This document shows positions 45,519 to 54,508 of a stretch of DNA of 64,000 nt, in pieces (position 1 is the first letter of the stretch; every line of letters starts with the position of its first letter). Origin of the DNA: Aeromonas schubertii (GTDB lineage: Bacteria; Pseudomonadota; Gammaproteobacteria; Enterobacterales; Aeromonadaceae); assembly GCF_000820105.1 (NCBI RefSeq), contig NZ_CDDB01000089.1, positions 18,957 through 82,956 of the forward strand, read 5' to 3'. Below the pieces are notes generated by a model. The model did not search any database. It saw nothing but the letters and a program-made list of their open reading frames with translations, and was not told the DNA's origin. A program made the position numbers and the translations under genes.

Positions 45519-46210
45519 CGAAACACCATCAGGGCCAGGGCCCCGTCGCCACCACGGGCGTAGAGGGTGAGGGTATCCCCCCGCTTTACATCGAGCAGGG
45601 CCAGCCGGCTCAGGCTGCGCGGGTTGGCCTCCTGATCCCCCTTGCACAGGCGTAGCTCGGCATTGAAAGGCTTGAGCGCCGCCACCAGGCGCGCCGCCGG
45701 CCGTACATGCAGCCCATGGGGATTCTCCACCACCACTTCACAGCTCTGCCAGGGGTCGGCGATCGGATCGGGCTCAGCCAACTCAACCACCTGCGGCTGT
45801 GCCTGGTGTGCCAACATGGCCTGCTTAGGTGCCAGGGCCCCTCGTGCCTCGGCGGCCACCGCCTCCAGCCCCATACCGGCGCCGGCCGCCACCACGGCGG
45901 CCAGGGTCCCCTCCACCAGCGGTGCCGGGCAGAGACAGACTCGCTCGGCGAGATCCTCGGGCAGCAGATCCAGCGCCGTCTCGGCACTGAGCAGGGCACT
46001 GCCGAGATCCATCAACACCAGCACCCCCTCCCCGTCATCCGCCGCCTCGATGGCGCTCATCACGGCGACCGCATCGGTTCCTATGGGGTGAGCGGGATCG
46101 TCCACCCCGGCCGCCAACTCGAGACGTGCCGCCGAGCCGAGCTGGCTCACCAGCTCCTGAATGCCGGCCGCCAGGGTGGCGCTGTGGGAGACCACGACGA
46201 TGCCGATCAT
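45482..46210 (-). CDS. dhaM: PEP-dependent dihydroxyacetone kinase phosphotransfer subunit DhaM (EIIA-HPr)
   Basis: The 242-residue protein has an EIIA-mannose-like domain (1-130) with the active His9 in VVVSHSATLAAG. An HPr-like domain follows (about 155-240) with the active His in NPHGLHVRPAARLV. It passes phosphate from PEP through the PTS to the ADP bound on DhaL. Unlike E. coli DhaM (472 residues) it lacks the EI-like third domain, so it depends on an external Enzyme I or HPr. It overlaps dhaL by 4 bp. Confidence 0.93.
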   Translation of the reverse strand: MIGIVVVSHSATLAAGIQELVSQLGSAARLELAAGVDDPAHPIGTDAVAVMSAIEAADDGEGVLVLMDLGSALLSAETALDLLPEDLAERVCLCPAPLVEGTLAAVVAAGAGMGLEAVAAEARGALAPKQAMLAHQAQPQVVELAEPDPIADPWQSCEVVVENPHGLHVRPAARLVAALKPFNAELRLCKGDQEANPRSLSRLALLDVKRGDTLTLYARGGDGALALMVFRQLAAERFGDAE

Positions 46211-46842
46211 GCGCCACCTCCTGCGCTGCGAGCCAGGGCGGCGAGCAGCAGACAGGTAGAGGTCGCCCCCGGATCCTGATGCCCTATGCTGCGCTCACCC
46301 AGATAGCTGGCGCGCCCCTTGCGCGCCTGCATGGGAATGGTGTCCCGGGCCCCCTGCTCGGCGGCGGCCACCGCCTCCGCCAGGGCCTGGGGCAGCTCGG
46401 CGCCTCGCGCTTGTGCCTGCCCGAGGGCGGCCAGAGCCGGCCACCAGGCGTCGCACATGGTCTTGTCACCGGGCTCGGCCCGACCACGCGCCACCACCCC
46501 TTCGACCCCCTCACTCAGCATCTGCTGCAACTCGGCCAGGCTCAGGCACTGATGGGCATCGGCCACGGCAGCGGCACGAATGAAGAAGGTGCCGTAGAGT
46601 GGCCCGCTCGCTCCGCCCACCGAGGAGAGCAGGGTCATGCCGGTGGTCTTGAGGATCTGCCCTATGTCCTTGTCGGCCACACTCGGCAGCTTCTCGGCCA
46701 CCTTGGCGAAGCCACGCTGCATGTTGATACCGTGATCCCCGTCGCCAATATCGGTGTCGAGCCCGGTCAGCATGTCACGCTCCCGCTCAAACACGCCGGC
46801 GCACGCCTGCAACCAGGCCACGATCTGTTCTCTGGTCAGCAT
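46207..46842 (-). CDS. dhaL: Dihydroxyacetone kinase ADP-binding subunit DhaL
   Basis: The 211-residue helical-barrel protein has the magnesium-nucleotide motif LDTDIGDGDHGINMQRG, whose three aspartates hold the ADP, and the GGASGPLYGTFF and LGERSIGHQDPGATST blocks. ADP stays bound as a cofactor and is phosphorylated by DhaM, then transfers phosphate to dihydroxyacetone on DhaK. It starts 9 bp after dhaK and overlaps dhaM by 4 bp. Confidence 0.96.
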   Translation of the reverse strand: MLTREQIVAWLQACAGVFERERDMLTGLDTDIGDGDHGINMQRGFAKVAEKLPSVADKDIGQILKTTGMTLLSSVGGASGPLYGTFFIRAAAVADAHQCLSLAELQQMLSEGVEGVVARGRAEPGDKTMCDAWWPALAALGQAQARGAELPQALAEAVAAAEQGARDTIPMQARKGRASYLGERSIGHQDPGATSTCLLLAALARSAGGGA

Positions 46843-46851
46843 GAGACCTCC

Positions 46852-47922
46852 TTAGCAACCACGACGCAGGGCCGGGGTATGGACCGGGGCATCCCATAGC
46901 CCCATCAGCTCGTCGTCCACCTTCACCAGGGTGATGGAGATGCCACTCATGTCGAGAGAGGTGCAGTAGGGGCCGATGAGGTTGCGCACCAGGTGGATAC
47001 CCGCCGAGTCACACAGACGGGCCAGCTTGCCGTACACCCCGTAGAGCTCGGAGAGGGGGGTGCCGCCGAGGCTGTTGACCAGGGCGATGACCCTATCCCC
47101 CTCTCCCAGCGGAGCTATGGTCACCTCCTCCTCGAGCCAGTTGCCGAGTTCCCGATCCCAGCGGCGCAGAGTCCGGCTGTAGGGGGTCTTCTCGATCAGA
47201 GTGAGGAACATCTGCTCGACCAGGGTGTCGAGATCCTGATAGCCGCGCCGTTCGATGCCCGGCTCCCCGTGGATGCCGACCCCAAACTCCAGCTCGTCGT
47301 CGGCCAGGGTGAAGGAGGGCTTGCCCGCGGCCGGCACGGTACAGGCGTGCAGGGCAACGCCGATACTGCGACTCTGGTTGTTGATACGCCGGGCCAGGGC
47401 CTCGCAGCGCTCCAGGTCATAACCCGCCTCGGCCGCCGCCCCTACCAGCTTCTCGATCACCACGGTCGCCGCCACCCCGCGCCGACCCGCCGTATAGAGG
47501 CTGTCTTTCACCGCCACATCGTCATCGACCAGGGCAAAGCCAACCTTGGCCCCCTCCCCGTGCAGCAGCTCGACCGCCGTCTCGAAGTTGAGCACGTCGC
47601 CGGTGTAGTTCTTCACCAGAAACAGCACCCCGGCGCCCCCATCGACCGCCTGGGCACACTCATACATCTGATCCGGAGTCGGTGAGGTGAACACCTCCCC
47701 CGGGCAGGCACCGTCGAGCATGCCTCGCCCGACCAGGCCACCGTGCATCGGCTCGTGGCCGCTGCCGCCCCCGCTCACCAGGGCCACCTTGCCCGCCACA
47801 GGCGCGTCGGCACGGGTGATGAAATGGGGCTCGATACGCACCTTCAGCTCGGGGTGGGCGGCCGCCATCCCCATCAGTTGTTCGCGTACCACGGCATCGA
47901 CGGCATTGATCAGCTTCTTCAT
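46852..47922 (-). CDS. dhaK: Dihydroxyacetone-binding subunit DhaK
   Basis: The 356-residue protein equals E. coli DhaK in length from ATG 47922, which follows GGAGGGAGTCACG. It has the [25 protein letters not shown] loop near residue 50 and the covalent histidine in [17 protein letters not shown] near residue 215-220. It binds dihydroxyacetone as a hemiaminal and lets DhaL phosphorylate it, feeding glycolysis. The frame is open much further upstream, but that part carries no family sequence. It heads dhaKLM. Confidence 0.97.
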   Translation of the reverse strand: MKKLINAVDAVVREQLMGMAAAHPELKVRIEPHFITRADAPVAGKVALVSGGGSGHEPMHGGLVGRGMLDGACPGEVFTSPTPDQMYECAQAVDGGAGVLFLVKNYTGDVLNFETAVELLHGEGAKVGFALVDDDVAVKDSLYTAGRRGVAATVVIEKLVGAAAEAGYDLERCEALARRINNQSRSIGVALHACTVPAAGKPSFTLADDELEFGVGIHGEPGIERRGYQDLDTLVEQMFLTLIEKTPYSRTLRRWDRELGNWLEEEVTIAPLGEGDRVIALVNSLGGTPLSELYGVYGKLARLCDSAGIHLVRNLIGPYCTSLDMSGISITLVKVDDELMGLWDAPVHTPALRRGC

Positions 47923-48033
47923 CGTGACTCCCTCCTGGCCCGACGGGCATAAATGATATGGCCAGTCTAGGGGGCCATCGGAAGGAACCAAGCTCATCCC
48001 GATCCGATTCAGAATGAAACACAATGAGAGGGA

Positions 48034-48058
48034 GGCTTGTTCCATAATGAAACAAGCC
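48034..48058. promoter_or_regulatory. Inverted repeat upstream of dhaKLM, candidate DhaR site
   Basis: GGCTTGTT (48034-48041) and AACAAGCC (48051-48058) are exact mirror arms with a 9-bp spacer, 112 bp before the dhaK start. The position suits an activator site. No DhaR consensus was available to compare, so identity is inferred. Confidence 0.45.
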
Positions 48059-48098
48059 ATCAGGAGAGAGAGAAAAAATGTGAAGCCACCCAAACGAC

Positions 48099-48122
48099 AC
48101 AGGGCGCCCGAAGGCGCCCTGT
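48099..48122. terminator. Hairpin between the purine permease and dhaK
   Basis: A 10-bp stem ACAGGGCGCC/GGCGCCCTGT with loop CGAA starts 15 bp after the purine permease stop on the minus strand. The T-run is poor, so it may be a weak terminator. Confidence 0.55.
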
Positions 48123-48137
48123 TCATTCGACATGGGA

Positions 48138-49496
48138 TCAGATGGCCCAACCGCCGGCGTAGAAGGCCACCAGGGCCACGGCGATAAGAATGGTGCCCAG
48201 GTTGAGCCGCTTGGCTTCACCGGCCACCAGACGACCGACCACCAGAGAGGCGAAGCCAATCATGATGCCGGTGACGATATTGCAGGTCAGTACGATAAAG
48301 ACGGCGCACAGCATGCCACAGAGGGCGTCGACGCTGTCCTTGAAGTCCAGCTTGGTGATGTTGCCGAGCATCAGCAGGCCCACGTACATCAGGGCCGGAG
48401 CGGTGGCGTAGGCCGGTACCAGGTAGCTGAGCGGCGAGAGGAAGATCATCAGCAGGAACAGCACCCCGACCACGGTGGCGGTGAGACCGGTCTTGCCACC
48501 GGCGGCGGTGCCGGCGGCCGACTCGATGTAGACAGCGGCCGGAGCCCCGCCCACCACGCCGGAGACGATGCTGCTGACCGAGTCGGCGGTCAGCGCCTTG
48601 CCACCGCTGATGATGTGGCCGCGCTCGTTGATGAGCCCGGCCTGGCCCGCCACGGCACGGATGGTGCCGGTGGCATCAAACACGGCGGTCATCACCAGGG
48701 CCAGCACGCTCGGGATCACCGCGGCGTTGAGGGCCCCCATGATGTCCATGCTGCCCACCAGGGAGCCCTGCTCACCGGTCAGGCTCGGCATGGCGAAGAA
48801 GCCCTGCCAGGTCACCTTGGGATCAAAAGCCAGCCCCAGCAGGGAGATGGCGACGATCACCATCAGGATCCCGCCCGGTACCCGGCGGCGCTCCAGGCCG
48901 AAGATGGCCGCCAGCCCCAGCAGGGTCATGATGACGGGGAAGGAGGTGAAGTCGCCGAGCTGTACCGGCAGGCCGGCCCCCTCGTTCTTTACCACCAGGC
49001 TGACGCTGTTGGTGGCGATCAGCAGCAGGAACAGGCCGATGCCGATGCCGGTACCGTGGGCGATGCCGAAGGGGAGGTTGGCCAGGATCCACTGGCGCAC
49101 ACCGGTGGCGCTGATGAGAGTGAAGAGCACCCCCATCCAGAAGATGGCGCCGAGCGCCACCGGAATCGAGATGCCCTGACCCAGCACCAGGCTGAAGGCG
49201 GTGAAGGCGGTCAACGAGATGGCGCAGCCGATGGCCATCGGCAGGCGCGCCCACAGCCCCATCAGCAGAGAACCGAAGGCGGCGATGAGGCAGGTGGCCA
49301 CAAATACGGGCCCCTGCTCGAAGCCGGCGGCTCCCAGCATATTGGGCACCACTATGATGCTGTAGACCATGGCGAGGAAGGTGGTGAGACCGGCGACCAG
49401 CTCCTGGCGCACCGAGCTGCCCCGCTCATGAATCGAGAAATATGTGTCCAAAAATCCGCCCCGTTCCGTCGAAGCGACTGCGTGTTGCTCTGCCAT
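48138..49496 (-). CDS. NCS2-family adenine/guanine/hypoxanthine permease
   Basis: From ATG 49496 the protein is 452 residues with about twelve to fourteen transmembrane helices. It belongs to the AzgA-like NCS2 branch: [27 protein letters not shown]-like start (here [10 protein letters not shown]), [48 protein letters not shown] and [16 protein letters not shown]. It imports purine bases by proton symport. Two PurR-like operators lie 25 and 87 bp upstream of the start, supporting control by purine supply. Confidence 0.92.
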   Translation of the reverse strand: MAEQHAVASTERGGFLDTYFSIHERGSSVRQELVAGLTTFLAMVYSIIVVPNMLGAAGFEQGPVFVATCLIAAFGSLLMGLWARLPMAIGCAISLTAFTAFSLVLGQGISIPVALGAIFWMGVLFTLISATGVRQWILANLPFGIAHGTGIGIGLFLLLIATNSVSLVVKNEGAGLPVQLGDFTSFPVIMTLLGLAAIFGLERRRVPGGILMVIVAISLLGLAFDPKVTWQGFFAMPSLTGEQGSLVGSMDIMGALNAAVIPSVLALVMTAVFDATGTIRAVAGQAGLINERGHIISGGKALTADSVSSIVSGVVGGAPAAVYIESAAGTAAGGKTGLTATVVGVLFLLMIFLSPLSYLVPAYATAPALMYVGLLMLGNITKLDFKDSVDALCGMLCAVFIVLTCNIVTGIMIGFASLVVGRLVAGEAKRLNLGTILIAVALVAFYAGGWAI

Positions 49497-49520
49497 TGCC
49501 TTGATCTCGCCAAAGTGTGA

Positions 49521-49536
49521 AGGAAATCGTTTGTCT
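49521..49536. promoter_or_regulatory. PurR-like operator 1
   Basis: AGGAAATCGTTTGTCT matches 9 of 11 fixed positions of the enterobacterial PurR consensus ANGCAANCGNTTNCNT. It lies 25 bp upstream of the purine permease start. Confidence 0.45.
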
Positions 49537-49582
49537 GATGGGCGCGCAAAATAGCAGGAAACAGGGGGAAATGCAGCGAATT

Positions 49583-49598
49583 CGTCAAACGTTTTCCT
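49583..49598. promoter_or_regulatory. PurR-like operator 2
   Basis: CGTCAAACGTTTTCCT keeps the CAAACGTTT core and matches 9 of 11 fixed positions of the PurR consensus. It lies 87 bp upstream of the purine permease start, 62 bp from the first site, in the 202-bp spacer shared with the divergent cupin gene. Confidence 0.6.
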
Positions 49599-49698
49599 GT
49601 CTTTTGCCGAACTTGCATCGATTTGGAGTCGATCTGAGCCAACGGTTCCCACTCCTCGCTTATCTATACTGAAACCAGTCCGCCATGGAGGTCAGATC

Positions 49699-50031
49699 AT
49701 GCATATCGGCAACCTGCTCAAGATGCTCCCCGACTCCCTGCCCTGCGAGCTGTTTGAAGACATCCTCAGCACCGATCGTCTGCGCATCGAGCGTATCCTG
49801 TCACGGGGGCAGAGCACCCCCCAGGGAGAGTGGTACGATCAAAACGAGCACGAGTGGGTATTGCTGGTGGAGGGAGAGGCGGTGCTGAGCATCGAGGATC
49901 CCCAAAGTGGCGAAGCCCGGCTGCTGCGCCTCGGCCCCGGCGACTATCTCAATCTGCCAGCCCATCTGCGCCACAGGGTGGAGTCCACGGCACCGGATCG
50001 CACCACCATCTGGCTCGCCATCTTCTACTGA
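49699..50031 (+). CDS. Cupin-domain protein
   Basis: The 110-residue protein is a single small cupin barrel. Motif 1 reads EWVLLVEGEAVLSI and motif 2 GPGDYLNLPAHLRHRVEST, with histidines that could bind a metal (EHEW, HLRHRV). GAGGTCAG precedes the ATG. Such proteins range from enzymes to sugar or signal binders; function is not predictable. It is followed 103 bp later by the kinase-fold gene. Confidence 0.8.
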   Translation: MHIGNLLKMLPDSLPCELFEDILSTDRLRIERILSRGQSTPQGEWYDQNEHEWVLLVEGEAVLSIEDPQSGEARLLRLGPGDYLNLPAHLRHRVESTAPDRTTIWLAIFY

Positions 50032-50134
50032 GAGCGACACGGTTATGTGATGAAAACGTCACCATCTCTTGCCTCGTCTGGTTGAAGCGAAGCGAGTTGA
50101 TTAGCCTGTTAACAGAGGCGACAAGGAGATCCCC

Positions 50135-51205
50135 ATGAACCCCAAAATCACCGCCCGTCAGCAACATCTGACCGCACTGCTGGCATCGGGGGAAGAGATC
50201 CGCATCGGTAACGAGCAGCGCTGCCCCCTGCCCCTGGCCGAGCTGGGACGGATCGGTGCCGATCACCCCGCGGTGATCCAGCGGTGCGACAGCGGACTCA
50301 CCGCCGAGGTACTGCATCTTGAGCTGTCCGGTGAGCAGTGGTGCCTGAAACGGGCGCGTCCCGTCTCCCGCGTCGCCAATCCGGACGGCACGACCGCCTT
50401 CCTGACCGAGCTGCAGCGACGCCAGGAGATTGAGAGCCTGCGTGAGCTCCACCCCGACCTGCTGCCCCAGGTCGTCAGCACCCGTTTCGGCTCTCTGCAG
50501 CACGGCCTGTTGCTCTCTCCCTGGTTGCCGGGCAAGCCCCTGTCGCGCATCAATGAGCGCGTGTTGCAGCAGATGCTCAATGCCGAGGGTGAGTTGGCAC
50601 ACTGGGGATTCTTCGACTGGGACCCGAGCCCGGGCAACTTGCTCGACGACGGCCACCAGATCCGCCTGTTCGACTTTGGCTACATGTGGCCCTTCGACCC
50701 CCTCCACGAGTTCAACTCCAACGGCCTGAGCGATCCCGACTTCCATGTCCCCGAGCGGCTCGAGACCCGCGCCCTGTCGGGGATCTGGCTCGGGCTGGAC
50801 GATCCCCTGCCCCAGTTCCACCTGTGGCGTGAACTCTGCCTCGAGTGGGCACGATGGGAGCTGGCCAGCCTGCGCCGACGGGGGGCCTCACTCCCGGTGC
50901 TGACCCGACTGGAGGGGCTCATCGCCCGCTGGCGGGAAACCCTGAGCGGCCCAGAGTCCCTCTGGGCCCACTGGCTGCGGGACATGTATCGCAGCCACCT
51001 GCTCGACGTGCTGGACGATCTCAGCGGCCAGAGCGCGACGCCCCTCACCCTGCAGCGTGTCGACTGGCTGGTGCAGCATCTGGAGCGAGACTTCAACCTG
51101 CTGCAGGGGCATCTGATGCCCGCCGATGCGGGGCTCGGGCGGGCCGCACTGGGCGAGCGCTACCACACTCTGCGCCGCCAGGTGGAAGCCTGCCAGCTGG
51201 CCTGA
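50135..51205 (+). CDS. Kinase-fold protein (APH / lipopolysaccharide-kinase-like)
   Basis: The 356-residue protein has the core of a protein-kinase-like phosphotransferase. There is a nucleotide-contact lysine in QWCLKRARPV, the catalytic-loop equivalent WDPSPGNLLDD (Asp and Asn correctly spaced), and the metal-binding IRLFDFGYMW. The C-terminal half is helical. It has no membrane segment. The substrate could be a small molecule, sugar or protein; family resemblance does not decide. AAGGAG precedes ATG 50135. Confidence 0.7.
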   Translation: MNPKITARQQHLTALLASGEEIRIGNEQRCPLPLAELGRIGADHPAVIQRCDSGLTAEVLHLELSGEQWCLKRARPVSRVANPDGTTAFLTELQRRQEIESLRELHPDLLPQVVSTRFGSLQHGLLLSPWLPGKPLSRINERVLQQMLNAEGELAHWGFFDWDPSPGNLLDDGHQIRLFDFGYMWPFDPLHEFNSNGLSDPDFHVPERLETRALSGIWLGLDDPLPQFHLWRELCLEWARWELASLRRRGASLPVLTRLEGLIARWRETLSGPESLWAHWLRDMYRSHLLDVLDDLSGQSATPLTLQRVDWLVQHLERDFNLLQGHLMPADAGLGRAALGERYHTLRRQVEACQLA

Positions 51206-51213
51206 CCGGCAAC

Positions 51214-51237
51214 AAAAAGCCCCGCCAAGGCGGGGCT
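51214..51237 (-). terminator. Terminator for the yacL-containing unit
   Basis: The stem AGCCCCGCC/GGCGGGGCT with a 2-nt spacer is followed on the minus strand by five T residues. It lies 20 bp downstream of the 83-residue gene. Confidence 0.8.
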
Positions 51238-51256
51238 CACTCTGCACCGGACGGGC

Positions 51257-51508
51257 TTAACGGCCCGATTCGGCGATCACGCGGGCGACGATGTCGGCAC
51301 GCTTGCCCGGCTCCATCTCTTCGAGGGCGATCAGGGCCGCCTTGATCAGCACCCCCTTGGGAATGCTCATGTCGTCAAAGGTGATGGTGGCGTCCAGGTG
51401 CAGGGCGTGCAGGCGGCTGGCATCCTTCGGACCCAGGTTCAGCTGCATGGTGAGCGGGGAGCCCTTCTTCTTGGCCTTCTCGGCCTTGTTGGTGTCGAAA
51501 TCAGACAT
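51257..51508 (-). CDS. Small hypothetical protein (83 residues)
   Basis: I do not recognise this protein. It has a Lys-rich N-terminus (NKAEKAKKKG), a possible beta strand PLTMQLNLG and helices through DASRLHALHLD and IPKGVLIKAALIALEEME. This strand-helix-helix order recalls ribbon-helix-helix proteins but is not a clear match. It lies 30 bp downstream of yacL on the same strand and ends at a terminator, so the two probably form one transcript. Confidence 0.65.
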   Translation of the reverse strand: MSDFDTNKAEKAKKKGSPLTMQLNLGPKDASRLHALHLDATITFDDMSIPKGVLIKAALIALEEMEPGKRADIVARVIAESGR

Positions 51509-51538
51509 AGTGGTTCAAACCTGTTGTGTGAGCGGGAC

Positions 51539-51910
51539 TTACCAGTCCTCGTTGCGAATAAAGGCGCGCCAGGAGGTCAGCACGGCGGCAAAATCCTCGA
51601 GGCCGCACAGGGCCAGCTGTTCATCGTCATAGTAGGCGAGATCGTCGAGATCCTCGTCCAGGCTGATGTTGAGCACGTTGGCTTTGACCTCGGCCTCCTC
51701 CTGGGTCAGGGTCAGGGAGTAGTCACGCCCGGGACGGCGGAACTCCTCCTGCTGGCGGGCCGAGAGGCGGTCGATGACGGCGAACAACTCGTCGAGCACG
51801 GCCTCGTCCTTGCCCACCTCGTCGATCAGCCACTGGCCGATGGCCTCGTGGCCCATGGAGAAGCGGGCACGATAGCCGCCGAAGCCATCACGCCGAAATT
51901 CATAATCCAT
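51539..51910 (-). CDS. yacL: UPF0231 family protein YacL
   Basis: From ATG 51910 the protein is 123 residues and matches YacL: MDYEFRRDGFGGYRARFSMG at the start, GHEAIGQWLIDEVG, and YYDDEQLALCGLEDFAAVL near the end. The frame is open upstream to 51985, but the family begins at MDYEF. The function of UPF0231 is unknown. It is divergent from the CdaR-type activator gene and followed by an 83-residue gene. Confidence 0.92.
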   Translation of the reverse strand: MDYEFRRDGFGGYRARFSMGHEAIGQWLIDEVGKDEAVLDELFAVIDRLSARQQEEFRRPGRDYSLTLTQEEAEVKANVLNISLDEDLDDLAYYDDEQLALCGLEDFAAVLTSWRAFIRNEDW

Positions 51911-52001
51911 CGTGGGGTCCAACTGGGGTAAAGTGGGCCCTATTCTAACGGCCCGGGCTCGCCAGCAACAGCCCGACCGACCCAATCACGCCGGAAGCAG
52001 C

Positions 52002-53117
52002 ATGGAACTGGACGATAACATAGCGCGCCAGATAGTCGCGCGGGCCATGAGGATCCTCCCCTACTCGGTCAACGTGATGGACAGACACGGCCACATCATC
52101 GCCTCGGGCGACCCGAGCCGCCTCCATCAACGCCATGAGGGGGCCATCCTGGCGCTTACCGAAGACCGGGTGGTGGAGATCGACGACGCCACGGCCCTGC
52201 GCCTCAAAGGGGTACGTCCCGGTATCAACCTCCCCATCGCCTTCCAGGAGGAGCTGATCGGCGTCATCGGCATCTCGGGGGCGCCGGAGCAGGTGCGCGC
52301 CTTCGCCGCCCTGGTTCAGATGACGGCCGAGTTGATCCTCGAACAGGCCGCCCTCTCCGAGCAACTGCTGTGGGATCGCCGCCACAAGGAGGAGCTGGTG
52401 CTGCAGCTGGTTCGCGGTGACGGCAAGCCGGCCCAATTGGCGCAATCGGCACGCCTGCTCGGCATCGATCTAAGCCAACCCAGGGTCGCGGCAGTGATCC
52501 GCCTCGAGCAGGCGGATCCGGCCCGCTTGCGCGAGCTGGTCCATCTGCTGGAGAACCCGGAGCGTGACAACCTGGTTGCCATCCACGGCCTCGACGAGAT
52601 TGCGGTGCTCAAACCCATCCGGCTCGGCGAGCAGGGATGGCAGACCGAAGGGGAGCGGGAACGGGTCAAGGAGCTGTTGGGACGCATCGCCGGTTTTCGG
52701 GTACGCATCGGGATAGGTGATCACTTTCCCGGGGTTGAGGGGCTCGCCCTCTCCTGGCGTACCGCCCGCGAGACTCTGCTGCGTGGCAGCCGTCAGGCAC
52801 CACGACGCCAGGTCTACTTTTTCGAGGACTACAAGCTGCCGGTGCTGCTTGGCACCCTGGCTGACTCCTGGCAAGGGAGCCGTCTCACCATCCCGCTCCA
52901 GCGGCTCGCCGATGAAGATTCCAAGGGAACCCTGCGCAAGAGTCTCGAACACTATTTCGGCGAGAATTGTGATCTGCATCGGGCCGCCGCCGCCCTCTTC
53001 ATCCACCCCAACACACTGCGCTACCGACTCACCCGGATAGAGCAGATAACAGGCTTGAATATCAATGTGTTGGAAGAAAAGCTGCTGCTCTACCTGGCCC
53101 TGACCCTGGCACGATAA
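52002..53117 (+). CDS. CdaR-type sugar diacid / glycerate utilisation regulator
   Basis: The 371-residue protein opens with the sugar-diacid recognition domain (DNIARQIVARAMRILPYSVNVMD, GIISGSGD-like HIIASGDPSRLHQRHEGA, PIAFQEELIGVIGISGAPEQV). It ends with the PucR/CdaR helix-turn-helix (LHRAAAALFIHPNTLRYRLTRIEQITG). E. coli CdaR activates galactarate, glucarate and glycerate genes. Its downstream neighbours, a GntP-type permease and glycerate kinase, point to glycerate or a sugar acid as inducer. ATG 52002 is chosen because the domain starts there. Confidence 0.9.
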   Translation: MELDDNIARQIVARAMRILPYSVNVMDRHGHIIASGDPSRLHQRHEGAILALTEDRVVEIDDATALRLKGVRPGINLPIAFQEELIGVIGISGAPEQVRAFAALVQMTAELILEQAALSEQLLWDRRHKEELVLQLVRGDGKPAQLAQSARLLGIDLSQPRVAAVIRLEQADPARLRELVHLLENPERDNLVAIHGLDEIAVLKPIRLGEQGWQTEGERERVKELLGRIAGFRVRIGIGDHFPGVEGLALSWRTARETLLRGSRQAPRRQVYFFEDYKLPVLLGTLADSWQGSRLTIPLQRLADEDSKGTLRKSLEHYFGENCDLHRAAAALFIHPNTLRYRLTRIEQITGLNINVLEEKLLLYLALTLAR

Positions 53118-53234
53118 TTTGTTTGAAAATACAAAATCGACCATTTCTGGTGCATCACATTTAGCGGGTTGAACAAAGACACCGGCATGGAAGCCGCCAT
53201 AATGCGGCCACTATTCCAACAACCGGTACCCGAC

Positions 53235-54497
53235 ATGACACCCATCACAGCACTGGGGGCCCTCGCCGCCCTCGTCATTGCCATCGCCCTCATCCTCAAG
53301 AAGGTGCCGCCCGCCTATGGCATGATCGTCGGCGCCCTCGCCGGCGGTCTCATCGGCGGTGCGGACTTGACCCAGACCGTCGCCCTGATGATCGGCGGCG
53401 CCCAGGGGATCACCACCGCAGTGATGCGCATCCTGGCCGCCGGCGTACTGGCCGGCGTGCTGATCGAGTCGGGTGCCGCCACCACCATCGCCGAGACCAT
53501 AGTACGCAAGCTCGGTGAGACCCGCGCCCTGCTCGCGCTGGCACTGGCCACCCTGATCCTGACCGCGGTCGGCGTCTTCGTCGACGTGGCGGTCATCACG
53601 GTCGCCCCCATCGCCCTGGCCATCGCCCGCCGTGCCGACCTCTCCAAGCCGGCCATCCTGCTGGCCATGATCGGCGGTGGCAAGGCGGGCAATGTCATGT
53701 CTCCCAACCCCAACGCCATCGCGGCGGCTGATACCTTCCACCTGCCCCTCACCTCTGTGATGGCCGCCGGCATCATTCCGGGCCTGTTTGGCCTCGCCAT
53801 GGCCTACTGGCTGGCCAAGCGCCTCAACAACCGCGGCAGCAAGGTGGACGCCAAGGAGGTGGTCGTGGTGGACGAAAGCGCCCTGCCGCGCTTTGCCGCC
53901 GCCATCAGTGCACCCCTGGTCGCCATCCTGCTGCTGGCCCTGCGCCCGGTGGCCGGCATCGTCATCGATCCCCTTATCGCCCTGCCGCTCGGCGGCCTGG
54001 TGGGTGCCCTGATGATGGGCAAGTTCGGCAACCTGAACCAGTACGCCGTCTCCGGTCTGTCACGTATGGCGCCGGTCGCCATCATGCTGCTCGGTACCGG
54101 CACCCTGGCGGGCATCATCGCCAACTCCGGCCTCAAGGATGTGATGATCGCCGGCCTGACCGCCTCGGGCCTCCCCTCCTACCTGCTGGCGCCGGTCTCG
54201 GGAGCCCTGATGTCACTGGCTACCGCCTCCACCACCGCCGGCACCGTGGTCGCCTCCAGCGTCTTCAGCCACACCCTGCTGGAACTGGGGGTCAGCGCCC
54301 TGGCCGGGGCCGCCATGATCCACGCCGGCGCCACCGTGTTTGATCACATGCCCCACGGATCTTTCTTCCACGCCACCGGTGGCAGCGTCCACATGGGGGT
54401 CGGGGAGCGGCTCAAGCTGATCCCCTACGAGACCGCCGTCGGTCTCACCATCGCATTCGTCTCTACCCTGATGTTCGGCGTGTTCGGTCTCGCCTGA
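53235..54497 (+). CDS. GntP-family permease (probable glycerate/gluconate transporter)
   Basis: The 420-residue protein has about twelve membrane helices with the GntP-family pattern: VPPAYGMIVGALAGGLIGG, RILAAGVLAGVLIESGAATTIAETIV, DVAVITVAPIALAI and HMPHGSFFHATGGSVHM near the C-terminus. It probably brings glycerate or a related sugar acid into the cell by proton symport. ATG 53235 is taken as the start, though the ribosome site is weak and a TTG at 53169 or ATG at 53187 could extend it. It is 11 bp upstream of the glycerate kinase gene. Confidence 0.87.
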   Translation: MTPITALGALAALVIAIALILKKVPPAYGMIVGALAGGLIGGADLTQTVALMIGGAQGITTAVMRILAAGVLAGVLIESGAATTIAETIVRKLGETRALLALALATLILTAVGVFVDVAVITVAPIALAIARRADLSKPAILLAMIGGGKAGNVMSPNPNAIAAADTFHLPLTSVMAAGIIPGLFGLAMAYWLAKRLNNRGSKVDAKEVVVVDESALPRFAAAISAPLVAILLLALRPVAGIVIDPLIALPLGGLVGALMMGKFGNLNQYAVSGLSRMAPVAIMLLGTGTLAGIIANSGLKDVMIAGLTASGLPSYLLAPVSGALMSLATASTTAGTVVASSVFSHTLLELGVSALAGAAMIHAGATVFDHMPHGSFFHATGGSVHMGVGERLKLIPYETAVGLTIAFVSTLMFGVFGLA

Positions 54498-54508
54498 GGA
54501 GAAACTTC

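Noticed and set aside
49497-49698. Purine riboswitch upstream of the purine permease
   Set aside because: The conserved loops and P1 stem are not seen; PurR-like boxes explain the context better.
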